A DNA stretch of 64,000 bases, taken from contig OY540814.1 in assembly GCA_961205875.1 (NCBI GenBank), positions 27,410,151 through 27,474,150 on the forward strand, read 5' to 3'. A model generated the notes under the pieces. It was not told the origin of the DNA and did not search any database. It was given only the letters and a program-made list of their open reading frames with translations. Every line of letters begins with the position of its first letter. Position 1 is the first letter of the stretch. Position numbers and translations under genes: made by a program. This document shows positions 52,401 to 55,647 of the stretch, piece after piece. The stretch comes from Sialis fuliginosa (taxonomy: Eukaryota > Arthropoda > Insecta > Megaloptera > Sialidae).

Positions 52401-54439
52401 TCAATGATAAGAACTTAAAGCAATTTTCGATAACACTAAATAGGTTTACATAATACATATGTCTCGAGAGTAATAAATACAATAAAAAAAGTCCATAAAC
52501 CCACTCGGTATTGATTTGTAGCAATTGAATTGAGTTCCTGATTGAACTTTTGACAGCTTGAGTGACACATAATGATTTTCCTTTTCTCTAAATAATGTCT
52601 TTTCATAATGGAAAGTGTTTGTTCAAAGAATTGATATAACACATTTGTTATTTGCTTGTTAATAAATCGGTTTTGAGGCATGCTATAAATTTAAACCGTC
52701 TCCATTTAAATCTCTAATTGGATTGTTAAATGTAGCGAGCGTTTTTCTGCTAAATTCTTATCAATTTTCTTTTCAAGTATTCACTGATTTTAATGTATTT
52801 GACAAAATAATATTATATATTATATGAATTCAGTGGAAAGCTGAAATCAAATAAATTGATTTATATTATGTTGTATGTAGTATGTACAGTCACCTGCATT
52901 AATGATCTTGCAGTTTGTATTCATTTTCGTTTATCACAAACTTAGTAGGCTCCTCCCATTTGATTATTATAATATTTAAATCATTTCTCCATGTATCAAA
53001 CAAAGACAGATATTTTGAAATTCATTTGCTAGATAAAGAACTACTCTTCGTTTATAATAGGTACTCATATATATTTGTGCAATTAAATTATTATGTAATC
53101 TATTGAAAATTGTATACGTAAATTTTGTGGCAATAAATATTTGATATTCCGAATTTTAGTATGTATTTAAATATATTAAACTTGATAGAAAAAGATAACC
53201 GATGATGTTTGTCTTTAAATTTGGAATCTGTTGTAAGCGATTCTAGCTTTTAGGGTGCCAGATGAGTTCTGCAGGCGACTGTACCATTTAAATCAGTATT
53301 TCAATGTACGCCTAAAGAAGCCGCTTGTATTACAGTTTTTTTTAAGAAAAAATTATCTGCCATGGGAACCACAAATTAATAAAAGAATAAAATGAATGGG
53401 ACATAAATTATAGAAAATAATATTCTTTTACACTGTTCAATCTCTGTAATACGTATAAGAAAGTCCTATGCCACTCATGGCAGATATTTATTCTCTGTTA
53501 TGAACCATTTGAATTATATATATAATTTATAAATAATAAAATCGACATTAGTAAACATCCGTATCCGGTTAAAAGATTGTTTTTAAAAATAGGAAGTTTT
53601 TTTTCCAGACAAAAATTAATCTTAAATACATATAAAATTTCACCCTTCTATGATTTGTCGTATTTGGATTGTAAGTCTTGGCACATTACAGAAACGGTTA
53701 CCGCTTCGACCTTGCAAATCTATTATATGTGATTCAATACAAGTGGCATGTTAGCTGTGTCGAAACGGCGCTGCGTTTTGATTATATTATATCCATGCAT
53801 TTCATATAGATGGGTATAAGAAAGTAAAAATGAAGGCAAAAAACCAGGGCTTCGAACCGGAACTGAACCGAAAACCGTTATTTTTTACCGAAATAAAAAT
53901 ATCGGTTTTTACGATTCAGTACATGTTAAAATACGCGCATTAACATGATCTTATTTCTCACTTCAATTGTCGTTCGGACTATCATACAATTACCATAAAA
54001 TATTCTAAATTATGGTAGAAAAAATTTGTTTAATACAAATATATATATTTTAATTAATCCCTCGGAGCTGAACCGAAAACCGAAAATACCGGAAAAACCG
54101 AAATATATTTTTTTACTCGAATCGGAACAAATACCGAAACGAAAAAAATAACGGTTCGAACTTCGAAGCCCTGTAAAAAAACTGGAAAAATATTTCTTTT
54201 TTTTACTATACTGTAAAAAATTTTGTACATGTCGCTTAATTCGTTCAGTTTCACCGTAAATAAATTTAGTACAAACCTAGCGATGTGTTGACGATATCAT
54301 AGTCGACAGAAATGTAAGTAGCCGCTGGTGATGCTGTCACAGTCGAGTTGTTTACATTACTCACTGCACTGAAGATAGCTTCGGGACTCTCTAGCAAAGA
54401 CATGGCTGCAGTCATTGTGTTTTTTGTTGTCATGTGCAT
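4051..54439 (-). CDS. SPR: Sex peptide receptor / myoinhibitory peptide receptor, five-exon gene
   Basis: This is a class A G-protein-coupled receptor of the plasma membrane. The family is known to bind myoinhibitory peptides (allatostatin-B type) across insects and, in Drosophila, also sex peptide; it couples to Gi/o. The CDS joins 54439-54277, 51191-50818, 7444-7247, 6080-5862 and 4425-4051. The phases agree at every junction (phase 1 after exon 1, phase 0 after the others), giving 442 residues, close to the 435 I recall for the Drosophila protein. Approximate features: N-glycosylation sequons near residues 30, 31, 51, 58, 73 and 85; TM1 100-121; TM2 131-153; TM3 following Cys171; QRY in place of DRY at 199-201; TM4 218-236; ECL2 Cys258; TM5 277-303; TM6 337-360; TM7 with YPINFAIY at 389-396 in place of NPxxY; C-terminal ETVL. 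Introns are about 3.1, 43.4, 1.2 and 1.4 kb. Identification rests on recognisable family sequence throughout; ligand use is inferred. Confidence 0.95.
4464..5200. mobile_element. MITE with 24-bp terminal inverted repeats, host of a nested MITE
   Basis: The ends read AGGGTTTGCAGCAACAAGGA and, on the other strand, GGGGTTTGCAGCAACAACGA. AATTG occurs on both outer sides and may be a short target duplication. The palindrome GGAGTTAACTC recurs inside (4859, 5026, 5168). The element lies in SPR intron 4, starting about 40 bp from the exon 5 acceptor, and contains the foldback element at 4492-4714. No coding capacity. Confidence 0.65.
4492..4714. mobile_element. Nested foldback MITE with near-complete palindrome
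   Basis: The 223-bp element begins CCTTCGAGCATATACCTACT and ends with its near-exact complement, flanked by TTAAAA on both sides (probable target duplication). The arms include GAGAGAGAAAGCG-type runs, so nearly the whole element can fold on itself. It is GC-rich against its surroundings. Open frames across it (4446-4784) are palindrome artefacts. Confidence 0.75.
5862..6080 (-). CDS. SPR: SPR exon 4 (ECL2, TM5)
   Basis: This exon encodes 73 residues (246-318): extracellular loop 2 with Cys258, presumed to pair with Cys171, then TM5 (FRVFFVHLVPCVSLVVLNAL) and the start of intracellular loop 3. The acceptor is TGATAG|GTG at 6082-6081 and the donor AAG|GTAATA at 5861-5860. Joins are in phase 0 on both sides. 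Confidence 0.95.
7048..7200 (+). mobile_element. hAT-type element fragment (one end)
   Basis: CAGTGGCGTAGTAAG at 7048 followed by a G run matches the ends of the hAT-type elements at 22275, 28333 and 40758. The internal AAAAGGTTATTCAAT matches inside 22275-22687. No matching right end was seen; the fragment stops close to the SPR exon 3 donor. Confidence 0.5.
7247..7444 (-). CDS. SPR: SPR exon 3 (TM3-TM4)
   Basis: This exon encodes 66 residues (180-245): TM3 with the cytoplasmic QRYIYVCH motif in place of DRY, intracellular loop 2, TM4, and RFFDREYVE at the start of extracellular loop 2. The acceptor is GTTACAG|GTT at 7446-7445, the donor GAG|GTTAGT at 7246-7245, both phase 0. GC content is well above the flanking DNA. 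Confidence 0.95.
7967..8493. mobile_element. MULE-like MITE with 9-bp target duplication
   Basis: The ends are CAAGGTTAGTAAAGTACAAG and the complement of CTTGTCATTTACTAACCTTG. The 9-bp GATTGAGTT is repeated exactly on both sides (7958-7966 and 8494-8502). A 9-bp duplication is typical of Mutator-like elements. The 527-bp element has no coding frame. Confidence 0.7.
8565..9656 (+). mobile_element. Repeat family A, copy with its left half duplicated in tandem
   Basis: The family begins CTGCCAAGTAAATGCACAGT, followed by GCTTCCTCGTGC, and ends TATCTTCGATATTGCGAGGA. TGCTTCCTCG at one end and CGAGGAAGCA at the other are inverted. A full copy is about 660-710 bp. Here the left half (about 378 bp) occurs twice, starting at about 8567 and 8945, and only the second runs to the right end at 9656. 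Internal landmarks are GTCAAAATGACA repeats and GACAGACGGACAAACAGACA. Noncoding; class unknown. Confidence 0.7.
10011..10388 (+). mobile_element. Tc1/mariner-type MITE, family E copy 1
   Basis: Ends are CAGTCGCCTGCA and TGCAGGCGACTG with TA on each outer side, the signature of Tc1/mariner-type insertion. The 378-bp element has a close copy at 52887-53281 in SPR intron 1, in the same orientation. Open frames at 10039 and 52915 are noncoding frames within it. Confidence 0.75.
11901..12750 (+). mobile_element. hAT-type element carrying a nested hAT-type element
   Basis: The left end CAGTGGTTCTTAACCTTTTC and right end GCGGACCACTG are typical hAT-type termini. It is interrupted at 11983-12310 by another inverted-repeat element. 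TATATAC occurs just outside both ends and may be the degraded target duplication. A related left end occurs at about 51824. No transposase was recognised. Confidence 0.6.
11983..12310. mobile_element. Nested MITE, family G copy 1 (CAGGGCTTCGAACCG ends)
   Basis: The ends are CAGGGCTTCGAACCG and CGGTTCGAAGCCCTG, with many internal CGGTTTTCGGTTC motifs. The whole element is largely self-complementary. A second copy is at 53845-54173. The termini resemble hAT-type MITEs; target duplication is not clear. Confidence 0.65.
13258..13420 (+). pseudogene. Non-LTR retrotransposon reverse transcriptase fragment
   Basis: With one base missing, the DNA around 13315-13395 reads as the family signature G-V-P-K-G-S...G-P-L-L-F-L-M-Y-I...I-N-D-L-P. 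This is the region just before the catalytic FADD box of Jockey/CR1-type reverse transcriptases. Only about 50 residues remain, broken by a frameshift. It is a dead fragment. Confidence 0.65.
13421..15160. other. Intron stretch without recognised gene
   Basis: AT-rich intron DNA. It holds a G-rich patch (13861-13873), an A17-type run followed by CCGACAAAA (about 14397-14420), which resembles the AAAACCGAC motif found at retroelement ends, and a GAACCTGAACC-like low-complexity patch at 14620-14700. No feature boundary could be set. Confidence 0.4.
15160..15950 (+). mobile_element. Repeat family F, copy 1
   Basis: This copy shares about 200 bp or more with 53350-53825 in the opposite orientation, including CTTATACCATCTATATGAAA near one end and ATATCTGCCATGAGTGTCAT inside. 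Within it, ATATCTGCCATGAG at 15606 and its complement near 15945 form an inverted pair, as do stretches with GACTTTCTTATACGTA. It is probably a composite of two noncoding elements. Class not determined. Confidence 0.5.
16699..17781. mobile_element. Hairpin hAT-like element with ~360-nt arms, copy 1
   Basis: The outer ends are CAGTGGTGAAACG and CACGCCTCGCCACTG, hAT-like. Inside, 16895-17256 and about 17284-17644 are near-perfect reverse complements with a loop of about 30 nt centred near 17270. The paired text includes CTCGAGA, GGTCGGAATTGATTTTAGTT and TTGACACGCTGA. A second long copy lies at 33670-34634 and fragments at 26780-27470 and 62540-62830. The frames at 17105-17375 read alike on both strands only because of the palindrome. 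As intron sequence it would form a very long double-stranded stem in SPR pre-mRNA. Confidence 0.75.
18456..18713. mobile_element. hAT-type MITE with degraded 8-bp target duplication
   Basis: The ends read CAGGGCCGTAACTA and, complemented, TAGGCCGTAACTA. Flanks GGTTAATT and AGTCAATT agree at 6 of 8 positions. G-rich tracts (GCGCCCCGGGGCCCC, and a G run at about 18652-18667) lie just inside both ends. Confidence 0.6.
18764..19130 (-). mobile_element. Repeat family D, copy 1
   Basis: It begins CTGGCACCAGTCTTGGATC and is the reverse complement of much of 62975-63368, sharing the TGAATTAGAAATATTTGTTG and TTTTGTAATCATTA regions. No coding frame. The right boundary is unclear. Confidence 0.5.
19834..19998 (+). 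mobile_element. Family A, internally deleted short copy
   Basis: Both family ends are present (GCTGCCAAGTAAATGCATAG at the left; TATCTTCAATATAGCAAGGA at the right), but only about 165 bp separate them, against about 660-710 bp in full copies. This indicates a deletion derivative that kept its termini. Confidence 0.6.
20699..21249. mobile_element. MITE with GGGGTAAAAGTGAAAC-type inverted ends
   Basis: The left end ACTGTAGAGTCAACTGGGGT and the complement of the right end, AGTGTAAGAGTCGAGCGGGG, are inverted repeats. GTTTCACTTTTACCCC is repeated subterminally at about 21190. Noncoding; no target duplication identified. Confidence 0.55.
21857..22250 (+). mobile_element. CTAG-ended repeat (possible Helitron-like), copy 1
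   Basis: It begins ACTAGCTGGACCCGCGCGGC, followed by TTTGCTCGCGTGG. About 170 bp match 57860-58095 in reverse complement, and a shorter relative ends at about 47695. A GC hairpin a few bases from CTAG is what Helitron 3' ends look like, but the same motif also occurs in other insect repeats. The class is uncertain. Confidence 0.5.
22275..22687. mobile_element. hAT-type non-autonomous element, exact 8-bp target duplication
   Basis: Ends CAGTGTCGTAGATAG and CTATCTATGCCACTG, flanked by ATACATTG on both sides exactly. G and C runs sit just inside the ends. The 413-bp element has no transposase. Confidence 0.8.
24190..25090. other. Low-complexity and repeat fragments
   Basis: Contains a C run then CACACA at 24200-24225, a CCCCCCTCCCCCCTCCCC patch at 24373-24391, a GA run at 24413-24428, a family D fragment at 24517-24640 (CTGGCACCAGTCTTGGA; TTATGAACTCATGTTACTAA), and CTCCTCCTTTTTTGAAGTC at about 25008, a motif seen at many insect repeat ends. 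Open frames here read through the low-complexity DNA and are not genes. Confidence 0.45.
25535..26087 (+). mobile_element. Family A copy, left end missing
   Basis: It matches the right two thirds of the family: GTCAAAATGACA, ACCATCCGACCAAGTTTCAA, TATCGGTTCAGTGGTTCATG, the GACAGACGGACGGACACACG microsatellite-like patch and the end TATCTTCGATATTGCGAGGA. An inverted scrap of the same right end follows at 26141-26197, so two right ends face each other. Confidence 0.65.
26141..26197 (-). mobile_element. Family A right-end fragment, inverted
   Basis: Starts ATTGCTTCCTCGCAATATCG and ends in the GATCGTTTCAGATTGA region, the reverse complement of the end of the copy immediately to the left. Only about 57 bp remain. 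Confidence 0.6.
26430..26640. promoter_or_regulatory. GC-rich island with RFX X-box and TAATTA sites
   Basis: About 200 bp of GC- and CpG-rich, non-repeat DNA inside the giant intron. It holds GTCGCCATGGCAAC at 26512-26525, a perfect match to the RFX X-box consensus GTHNYYATRRNAAC, three TAATTA homeodomain-type cores (26488, 26558, 26616), and GCGCGCCATCTGT at 26585-26597, a 13-mer repeated at 30641-30653. No good reading frame. The composition and motif density suggest a regulatory element of SPR; this is inference. Confidence 0.45.
26780..27470. mobile_element. Diverged copy of the hairpin element
   Basis: Pieces of the arm sequence of 16699-17781 are present in both orientations (AAAATGACGTGAAAAGTT, CTCGAGATATAGCCTCTCAA, TTGACACGTTGATT), with deletions and many mismatches. 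Borders are lost. Confidence 0.55.
27471..28332. other. Intron stretch, nothing recognised
   Basis: AT-rich DNA without frame, repeat boundary or RNA gene that I can support. Confidence 0.4.
28333..29338. mobile_element. hAT-type non-autonomous element, 1006 bp, exact 8-bp target duplication
   Basis: Ends CAGTGGCATAGATAGG and CCTATCTACGTCACTG, flanked on both sides by GTAAATGG. G runs lie near the left end and C runs near the right. The middle (about 28500-28740) looks like another insert, with CACTCATCCAAACAATTAAA at its start. No transposase frame is visible. Confidence 0.8.
29697..30359 (-). mobile_element. Family A, near-complete copy
   Basis: It runs from TGCTTCCTCGCAATATCGAA to GAGGAAGCACTGTGCATTTA, the reverse complement of the 8945-9656 copy, with all internal landmarks. 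About 660 bp. Noncoding. Confidence 0.7.
30520..30760. promoter_or_regulatory. CpG-rich island, possible intronic regulatory element
   Basis: About 240 bp with high CpG density in a very AT-poor-in-GC intron (CGCCGACTGACGCAACGCAA, CGATCGGATCG, ACGCGCGCCATCTGT). It shares the 13-mer GCGCGCCATCTGT with the island at 26.43-26.64 kb. Open frames run through it on both strands, but none resembles a known protein. It could be a regulatory element, a promoter or the relic of a GC-rich repeat. Confidence 0.35.
30881..31034. repeat. 65-nt-arm hairpin, possible Penelope-like element relic
   Basis: AGATCTTGGTTTCTGGGTGT starts the left arm and its complement ends the right arm at 31034; arms are about 65 nt, centred on TCTAAAAGTGCTTTTAGA. 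The right side contains CCCTGAAGATGTCGAAACG, a motif often seen at Penelope-like retroelement ends and reminiscent of a hammerhead core (CUGANGA...GAAAC). Class assignment is tentative. Confidence 0.4.
31598..31809. mobile_element. Foldback element, 212 bp
   Basis: AAATTTATCTAAATAATCCC (followed by CAAAGTGACTATTTTGC) at the left is repeated in reverse complement at the right end. Arms are about 65 nt. A mariner-like end TACAGGGTGGTCCGG at about 31175 lies 420 bp away and may or may not belong to it. Confidence 0.55.
32214..32760. mobile_element. hAT-like MITE with TTTTACTGA subrepeats
   Basis: Ends CAGGAGTCGAAACAAATTCA and the complement of CAGTTTTGTCCCCTG are inverted. TTTTACTGA-type repeats cluster next to both ends. 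Flanks are AT-rich and only roughly alike (GTATAATT, ATAATTTT). 547 bp, noncoding. Confidence 0.55.
33080..33155. mobile_element. hAT-type right-end fragment
   Basis: GGGGTACGCGTACCACATTT followed by TGGGAAACACTG is a typical hAT-type end read inward as CAGTGTTTCCC. Only this end was identified. Confidence 0.5.
33670..34634. mobile_element. Hairpin hAT-like element, copy 2 (left end lost)
   Basis: 33739 to 34480 is a near-perfect inverted repeat with arms of about 350 nt centred near 34110, closely matching 16895-17644 including the loop TTCAAAGGGGTATACCTT. The right end CACGCCTCGCCACTG is kept; the CAGTGG left end is not visible. High similarity to copy 1 suggests recent activity. Confidence 0.7.
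34635..36431. other. Intron stretch with one repeated segment
   Basis: About 110 bp at 35425-35530 (CTCAAAATTTGAATTTTAAA ... CATGTTGCCTTGGAAACAAA) recur at 37600-37695. CAGTGGCGTGACAAG at about 35905 resembles an hAT end. Otherwise no supported feature. Confidence 0.4.
36432..36703. mobile_element. Foldback element, 272 bp
   Basis: TTATAAAGGAGCTCGCAAAT at the left pairs with ATTTTGCGAGCTTCTTTATA at the right; arms are about 95 nt with about 15-20 percent mismatch. Frames over it are artefacts of the inverted repeat. Confidence 0.6.
37847..38043 (+). CDS. Candidate first exon of an unknown small gene
   Basis: ATG at 37847 opens a 65-codon frame (MANEFYYCLFNLLPKLTKNE..., then Lys/Thr/Ser-rich) that runs to a good donor, CCAA|GTATGT at 38043/38044. 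It is antisense to SPR within the giant intron, just right of a repeated segment. No downstream exon was found and I do not recognise the peptide. It may equally be a transposon remnant or chance. Confidence 0.2.
38618..38952. mobile_element. piggyBac-type MITE flanked by TTAA
   Basis: TTAA at 38614-38617 and 38953-38956 flank CCCTTTGGGCATGAAAG and its counterpart CGCGTCCAAAGGG. TTAA plus a CCCTTTG-type terminus is characteristic of piggyBac-derived MITEs. 335 bp, noncoding. Confidence 0.75.
39408..39562 (+). mobile_element. Short retroelement-like remnant (CTAGCTGTTACCCGCG ... ATATTAGTATGGA)
   Basis: It begins ACTAGCTGTTACCCGCGACT and ends TTTATAATATTAGTATGGA, with ATCGGTTCAGCGGTTTATAC inside. 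The same tail block occurs at 46660-46830, 48600-48730 and 54630-54750. Such blocks are common in insect genomes as SINE/RTE-type tails; the class is uncertain. Confidence 0.5.
39603..40176 (+). pseudogene. Internally deleted mariner-family transposon with transposase ends
   Basis: The inverted ends share TCAAGTTCGAGTTTCTTTTT and are flanked by TA (39601-39602, 40177-40178). After the left end, ATG at 39716 opens a short N-terminal piece; it then jumps to the transposase C-terminus with WPPRSPDLTPLDYFLWGHLK (carrying the third catalytic-triad region), VYANKLENIEALKDNI, a stop, and a tail (RNVIENFTKRVDICKRAHGG). Most of the catalytic core is deleted and a stop interrupts the tail, so it is non-functional. 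Confidence 0.8.
40289..40305 (+). repeat. Poly-G run of 17
   Basis: A bare run of 17 G in AT-rich DNA. Similar runs: C18 at 48787-48804, G19 at 57689-57707, and shorter ones inside hAT-type ends. Confidence 0.9.
40565..41670. mobile_element. Outer TIR element interrupted by an hAT-type MITE
   Basis: GGCTATGTTCCGATATACAC (followed by TGCGAGCACTG) at the left matches the complement of the right end at 41670 over more than 30 bp. CAT lies on both outer sides (possible 3-bp duplication). Subterminal CGGAACG and TGACGTCA motifs are also mirrored. The element without its insert is about 700 bp. No coding frame. Confidence 0.7.
40758..41154. mobile_element. hAT-type non-autonomous element, exact 8-bp target duplication
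   Basis: Ends CAGTGGCGTAGTAAG and CTCGCTACGCCACTG, flanked by AACGATGA on both sides (40750-40757, 41155-41162). Inside is an 80-bp tandem duplication (AAGGTAATTGAGTATTTAAT...). Inserted in the outer element 40565-41670. Confidence 0.85.
41859..42491 (+). repeat. Pair of 25-bp direct repeats 600 bp apart
   Basis: ATACAGTGTATTCCAAGTTG followed by ATTAA occurs exactly at 41859-41883 and 42467-42491. The block between has no frame. It may be two ends of related repeats or a segmental duplication edge. Confidence 0.5.
42794..43040 (+). repeat. Two-unit relative of the 160-bp satellite
   Basis: Two copies, 163 bp apart, of TTGAGTCTGTAGGATCGCGC then CAAGCTGAGATATTAACTAT, joined by CTTAAAGATAATAGTGTAAG. 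Order and motifs match the monomer of the 60280-61845 array, with moderate divergence. Confidence 0.75.
43181..43337. other. GC-richer segment with open frames on both strands
   Basis: About 150 bp with much higher GC than its surroundings. On the plus strand a frame from about 43181 (after CTCTAAAAG) reads DSDSGDSCTLEYNDADVSIF... to a donor-like GTTG|GTAAAT at 43337; on the minus strand an equally long frame exists. Neither is recognised. It may be an orphan exon, a conserved noncoding element or a degraded repeat. Confidence 0.2.
43523..44302. mobile_element. Tc1/mariner-type foldback element, 780 bp, arms ~350 nt
   Basis: TA flanks CAGGGTGGGGCATTTAAAGT at the left and its complement at the right. 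The inverted similarity continues inward for about 350 nt (CGTGGCCTTCAAGGATAT, ATCATTTTTTTTAAATAGGA, AAAAATGTTTATTTT), leaving a loop of roughly 80 nt around 43913. It can form a second very long stem in SPR pre-mRNA. No coding frame. Confidence 0.75.
44859..44997. repeat. 139-bp palindrome
   Basis: TCGATTACATTGAGCGAGTT at the left mirrors the right end at 44997; the AGCTTGTAAA / TTTACAAGCT words are repeated inside, so several alternative hairpins are possible. Probably a small foldback MITE. Confidence 0.6.
45586..45694. mobile_element. 109-bp TA-flanked MITE
   Basis: CAGGTAAACGTCGTTTT and AAAACGACGTTTACCTG bound it, with TA outside each end. One of the smallest Tc1/mariner-type derivatives here. 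Confidence 0.7.
46358..46432. repeat. 75-nt hairpin
   Basis: TAATGCCCATTGAAATTTTT ... AAATTTCATTGGGCATTA with ATTCTAATTTAATATTAGAAT at the tip. The fold is miRNA-precursor sized, but the extreme AT content and full-length pairing look more like a small foldback repeat. Confidence 0.5.
46660..46830 (-). mobile_element. Retroelement-like tail block
   Basis: TTCACGACTAAACCGCTGAA, then a GGGAGGTAGCTTGCAAC-like and an ATAGGCTACTTTGTAT block, shared with 48600-48730 and in reverse with 39408-39562 and 54630-54750. Confidence 0.5.
47590..47695 (-). mobile_element. CTAG-ended repeat fragment
   Basis: CCTAAACAATAATTTCGTAG followed by CGAGCGAAGCCGCGGGC and AGCTAGTTT matches the end of the 57860-58095 copy. 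Confidence 0.5.
47970..48151. mobile_element. 182-bp foldback MITE
   Basis: GACCGGGAGCCGTCA and TGACGGCTTCCGGTC form the ends with TA outside; ATCGAGTTTC and GAATTATATGCCAAAT are mirrored inside. Noncoding. Confidence 0.65.
48590..50800. other. Intron stretch next to SPR exon 2
   Basis: Contains a retroelement-like tail block at 48600-48730, a C18 run at 48787-48804, GTTAGTCGGTTTTAAAAAA at about 49003 (a repeat-end-like motif), ACTAGCTGTTACCCCTGACT at about 49588, and otherwise AT-rich DNA. No gene or RNA recognised. Confidence 0.45.
50818..51191 (-). CDS. SPR: SPR exon 2 (end of N-terminus, TM1-TM2, start of TM3)
   Basis: This exon encodes residues 55-179: four cysteines and the sequons NNT, NCT and NIT in the extracellular tail, then TM1, TM2 and the first extracellular loop (YMYTFGNHYKPL), which is highly characteristic of SPR, and the TM3-proximal Cys171. 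The acceptor is AATTTCCAG|GC at 51193-51192 and the donor is GAG|GTAAGT at 50817-50816. The exon is GC-rich against a very AT-rich intron on either side. A terminal-inverted-repeat element begins about 20 bp upstream of the acceptor. Confidence 0.95.
51211..51809. mobile_element. TIR element adjoining the SPR exon 2 acceptor
   Basis: Both ends carry AGTACGTTTACACAG (inverted), and TTTTATT / GGTTATAACCGATGTA and GGTTTAA motifs recur inside on both sides. About 600 bp, noncoding. In the direction of SPR transcription its edge lies about 20 nt upstream of the exon 2 AG, so the branch-point region straddles the element boundary. Confidence 0.65.
51824..51900 (+). mobile_element. hAT-type left-end fragment
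   Basis: CAGTGGTTCATCACCATTTC and ACGGAACACTTTTGATT match the left end of the element at 11901. The rest is not recognisable. Confidence 0.45.
52887..53281 (+). mobile_element. Tc1/mariner-type MITE, family E copy 2
   Basis: CAGTCACCTGCATTAATGAT at the left, TGCAGGCGACTG at the right, TA on both outer sides. It matches 10011-10388 along its length with few differences, so the two insertions are fairly recent. Confidence 0.75.
53350..53825 (-). mobile_element. Repeat family F, copy 2
   Basis: Reverse complement of parts of 15160-15950: ATCTGCCATGGGAACCAC, TCAATCTCTGTAATACGTAT, ACCATTTGAATTATA and ATAGATGGGTATAAGAAAGT. Shorter than copy 1 by internal deletion. Confidence 0.5.
53845..54173. 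mobile_element. MITE family G copy 2
   Basis: CAGGGCTTCGAACCG at the left and CTTCGAAGCCCTG at the right; closely related to 11983-12310, with ACATGTTAAAATACGCGC and CTTCAATTGTCGTTCGGACT inside. Ends about 100 bp from the SPR exon 1 donor. Confidence 0.65.
54277..54439 (-). CDS. SPR: SPR exon 1 (first coding exon, extracellular N-terminus)
   Basis: This exon encodes the first 54 residues plus one base of codon 55. The start is the ATG at 54439-54437 (MHMTTKN...). A TGA lies in frame a few codons upstream, so the frame cannot start earlier unless there is an unseen splice. A second ATG two codons in, and others further on, are alternatives. The peptide is Ser/Thr/Asn-rich with sequons around residues 30-32 and 51, as expected of an extracellular GPCR N-terminus. 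The donor is G|GTTTGT at 54276-54275. This is the least conserved part of the receptor, so the exon is supported mainly by phase and position. Confidence 0.8.
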
Positions 54440-54581
54440 TGTTGCCAACTTACTTCATTGTTTTTTTTTCAAACGTTATTTGAACATATTTCGTTTTAAT
54501 TGTTGTGCCATTTTATGAATTAGTTGGTATCACTGATTTTCGTTTGTTTAAAATAATCCAAAGTGAATCTTTGATGTCAGT
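54440..54581 (-). other. SPR: SPR 5' leader and probable acceptor of a noncoding upstream intron
   Basis: On the minus strand a strong pyrimidine-rich acceptor ending TTTGTTTCAG lies at about 54582-54600. This suggests the ATG exon begins near 54581 and is spliced to a 5' UTR exon upstream. That exon and the promoter were not identified and may lie outside the window. The leader contains short upstream reading frames. The acceptor call is from motif only. Confidence 0.5.
54476..54511 (-). promoter_or_regulatory. Upstream ORF in the SPR leader
   Basis: An ATG at 54511 opens an 11-codon frame (MAQQLKRNMFK) closed by TAA at 54478-54476, before the main ATG at 54439. A second minimal uORF (ATG AAG TAA) follows between it and the main start. 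If this leader is transcribed, the two frames could damp SPR translation. Function is inference only. Confidence 0.35.
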
Positions 54582-54629
54582 CTGAAACAAAAGAAAATAG
54601 AATTGTATTTTCTATAGAAAATGTATGTA

Positions 54630-54750
54630 TCCTTCAGGATGCAAGCTATTTCCCTGCCAAATTTTATCAAGATCTGTTCAGCGATTTAGCCGTTAAAAGG
54701 TAACAAACAGACAGACAGACACTTTGGCATTTATAATATTAGTATGGATA
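54630..54750 (+). mobile_element. Retroelement-like tail block
   Basis: CAGGATGCAAGCTATTTCCC ... ACAGACAGACAGACACTTTG ... TTTATAATATTAGTATGGA, the same layout as 39408-39562. Confidence 0.5.
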
Positions 54751-55300
54751 AATTTAATATTGCAAGGGTAATCCCTATACTGGAAATGTTTCTATTACTT
54801 TATTTCGGAGATATTTTTGCTTATATAGATGGAGAATAATTTCAAGGTTTTGCATAGAGCTTCTTATAAAATATATATTTTTATTTTTCCAAAAAATACC
54901 TTAAAGAAAATTGTACTTTTATTGATATTTTATTTATCCTTTTTTTTAAATATTGTCAATATTTCAATATGATGAACATTATTGTCATTTATATTGACAA
55001 TTAATCTCGTATATAATAATACGTGAGTAAATGTAAATATGTCAGTTTGCAACTAGGTACAGCAATACCGCATTAGCGAGAATATAGATGTGAAACTGTT
55101 ACTTACATATTCTCTGACATATCGGAAATATATTTCATATTCGCGTAAGTTAACTTTGCAAAACGTACGTGTAGTTGTATATTTTCCTCAAACATGTTAC
55201 ATTTTCGCTAAAAGCAGTGAAGAATTTTCCGTGTAATGTGAAAAATAATTCTATTTTATGAATAACTTTTTATCAAAATGAAATATGACACCTAAGAGCG

Positions 55301-55647
55301 TTTTGGCGTCAAATTCAAAATTAGTTTTAAAAGGGTTAATTTTAGTGATTAAACTTTTTTTTTGCAGAAATAAGTATTTTTTTGGTAGTAGTAGTTTTTT
55401 TTTTAAATTAAGCATCATGCCTATTCTAGAAAGATAAAAAAAGGTTGAGTGAAAAACTCGCTAGAGGTTGTATAAGACGTAAACTCCTAGCTTTTTAATA
55501 ATAGGCATGATGCCTAATTTTTAAAAACTATTTTATGATGATTTTACGTGTCTCCTATTTCCAAAAAAATACTTATTTCTGCATAAAATAAAGGTTTAAT
55601 CACAAAAATTGACTCTTTTAAAACTAATTTTGAATTTGACGCCAAAA
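55301..55647. mobile_element. Foldback element, arms ~150 nt
   Basis: TTTTGGCGTCAAATTCAAAA at the left pairs with TTTTGAATTTGACGCCAAAA at the right; ATTAGTTTTAAAAGGGTTAA and GGCATGATGCCTA are mirrored further in, with the loop near 55470. Noncoding. Confidence 0.65.

Larger units (their letters stand above)
51192..54276 (-). other. SPR intron 1, mostly MITEs
   Basis: This intron of about 3.1 kb runs from donor GTTTGT to acceptor TTTCCAG. At least five repeat pieces occupy much of it: 51211-51809, a hAT end near 51824, 52887-53281, 53350-53825 and 53845-54173. The stretch 51.9-52.9 kb shows no feature I recognise beyond AT-rich DNA. Confidence 0.75.

Noticed and set aside
54266..54448. SPR start upstream of the ATG at 54439
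   Set aside because: The open frame there begins with TTG, and TGA lies in frame a few codons further up. ATG at 54439 is used instead.
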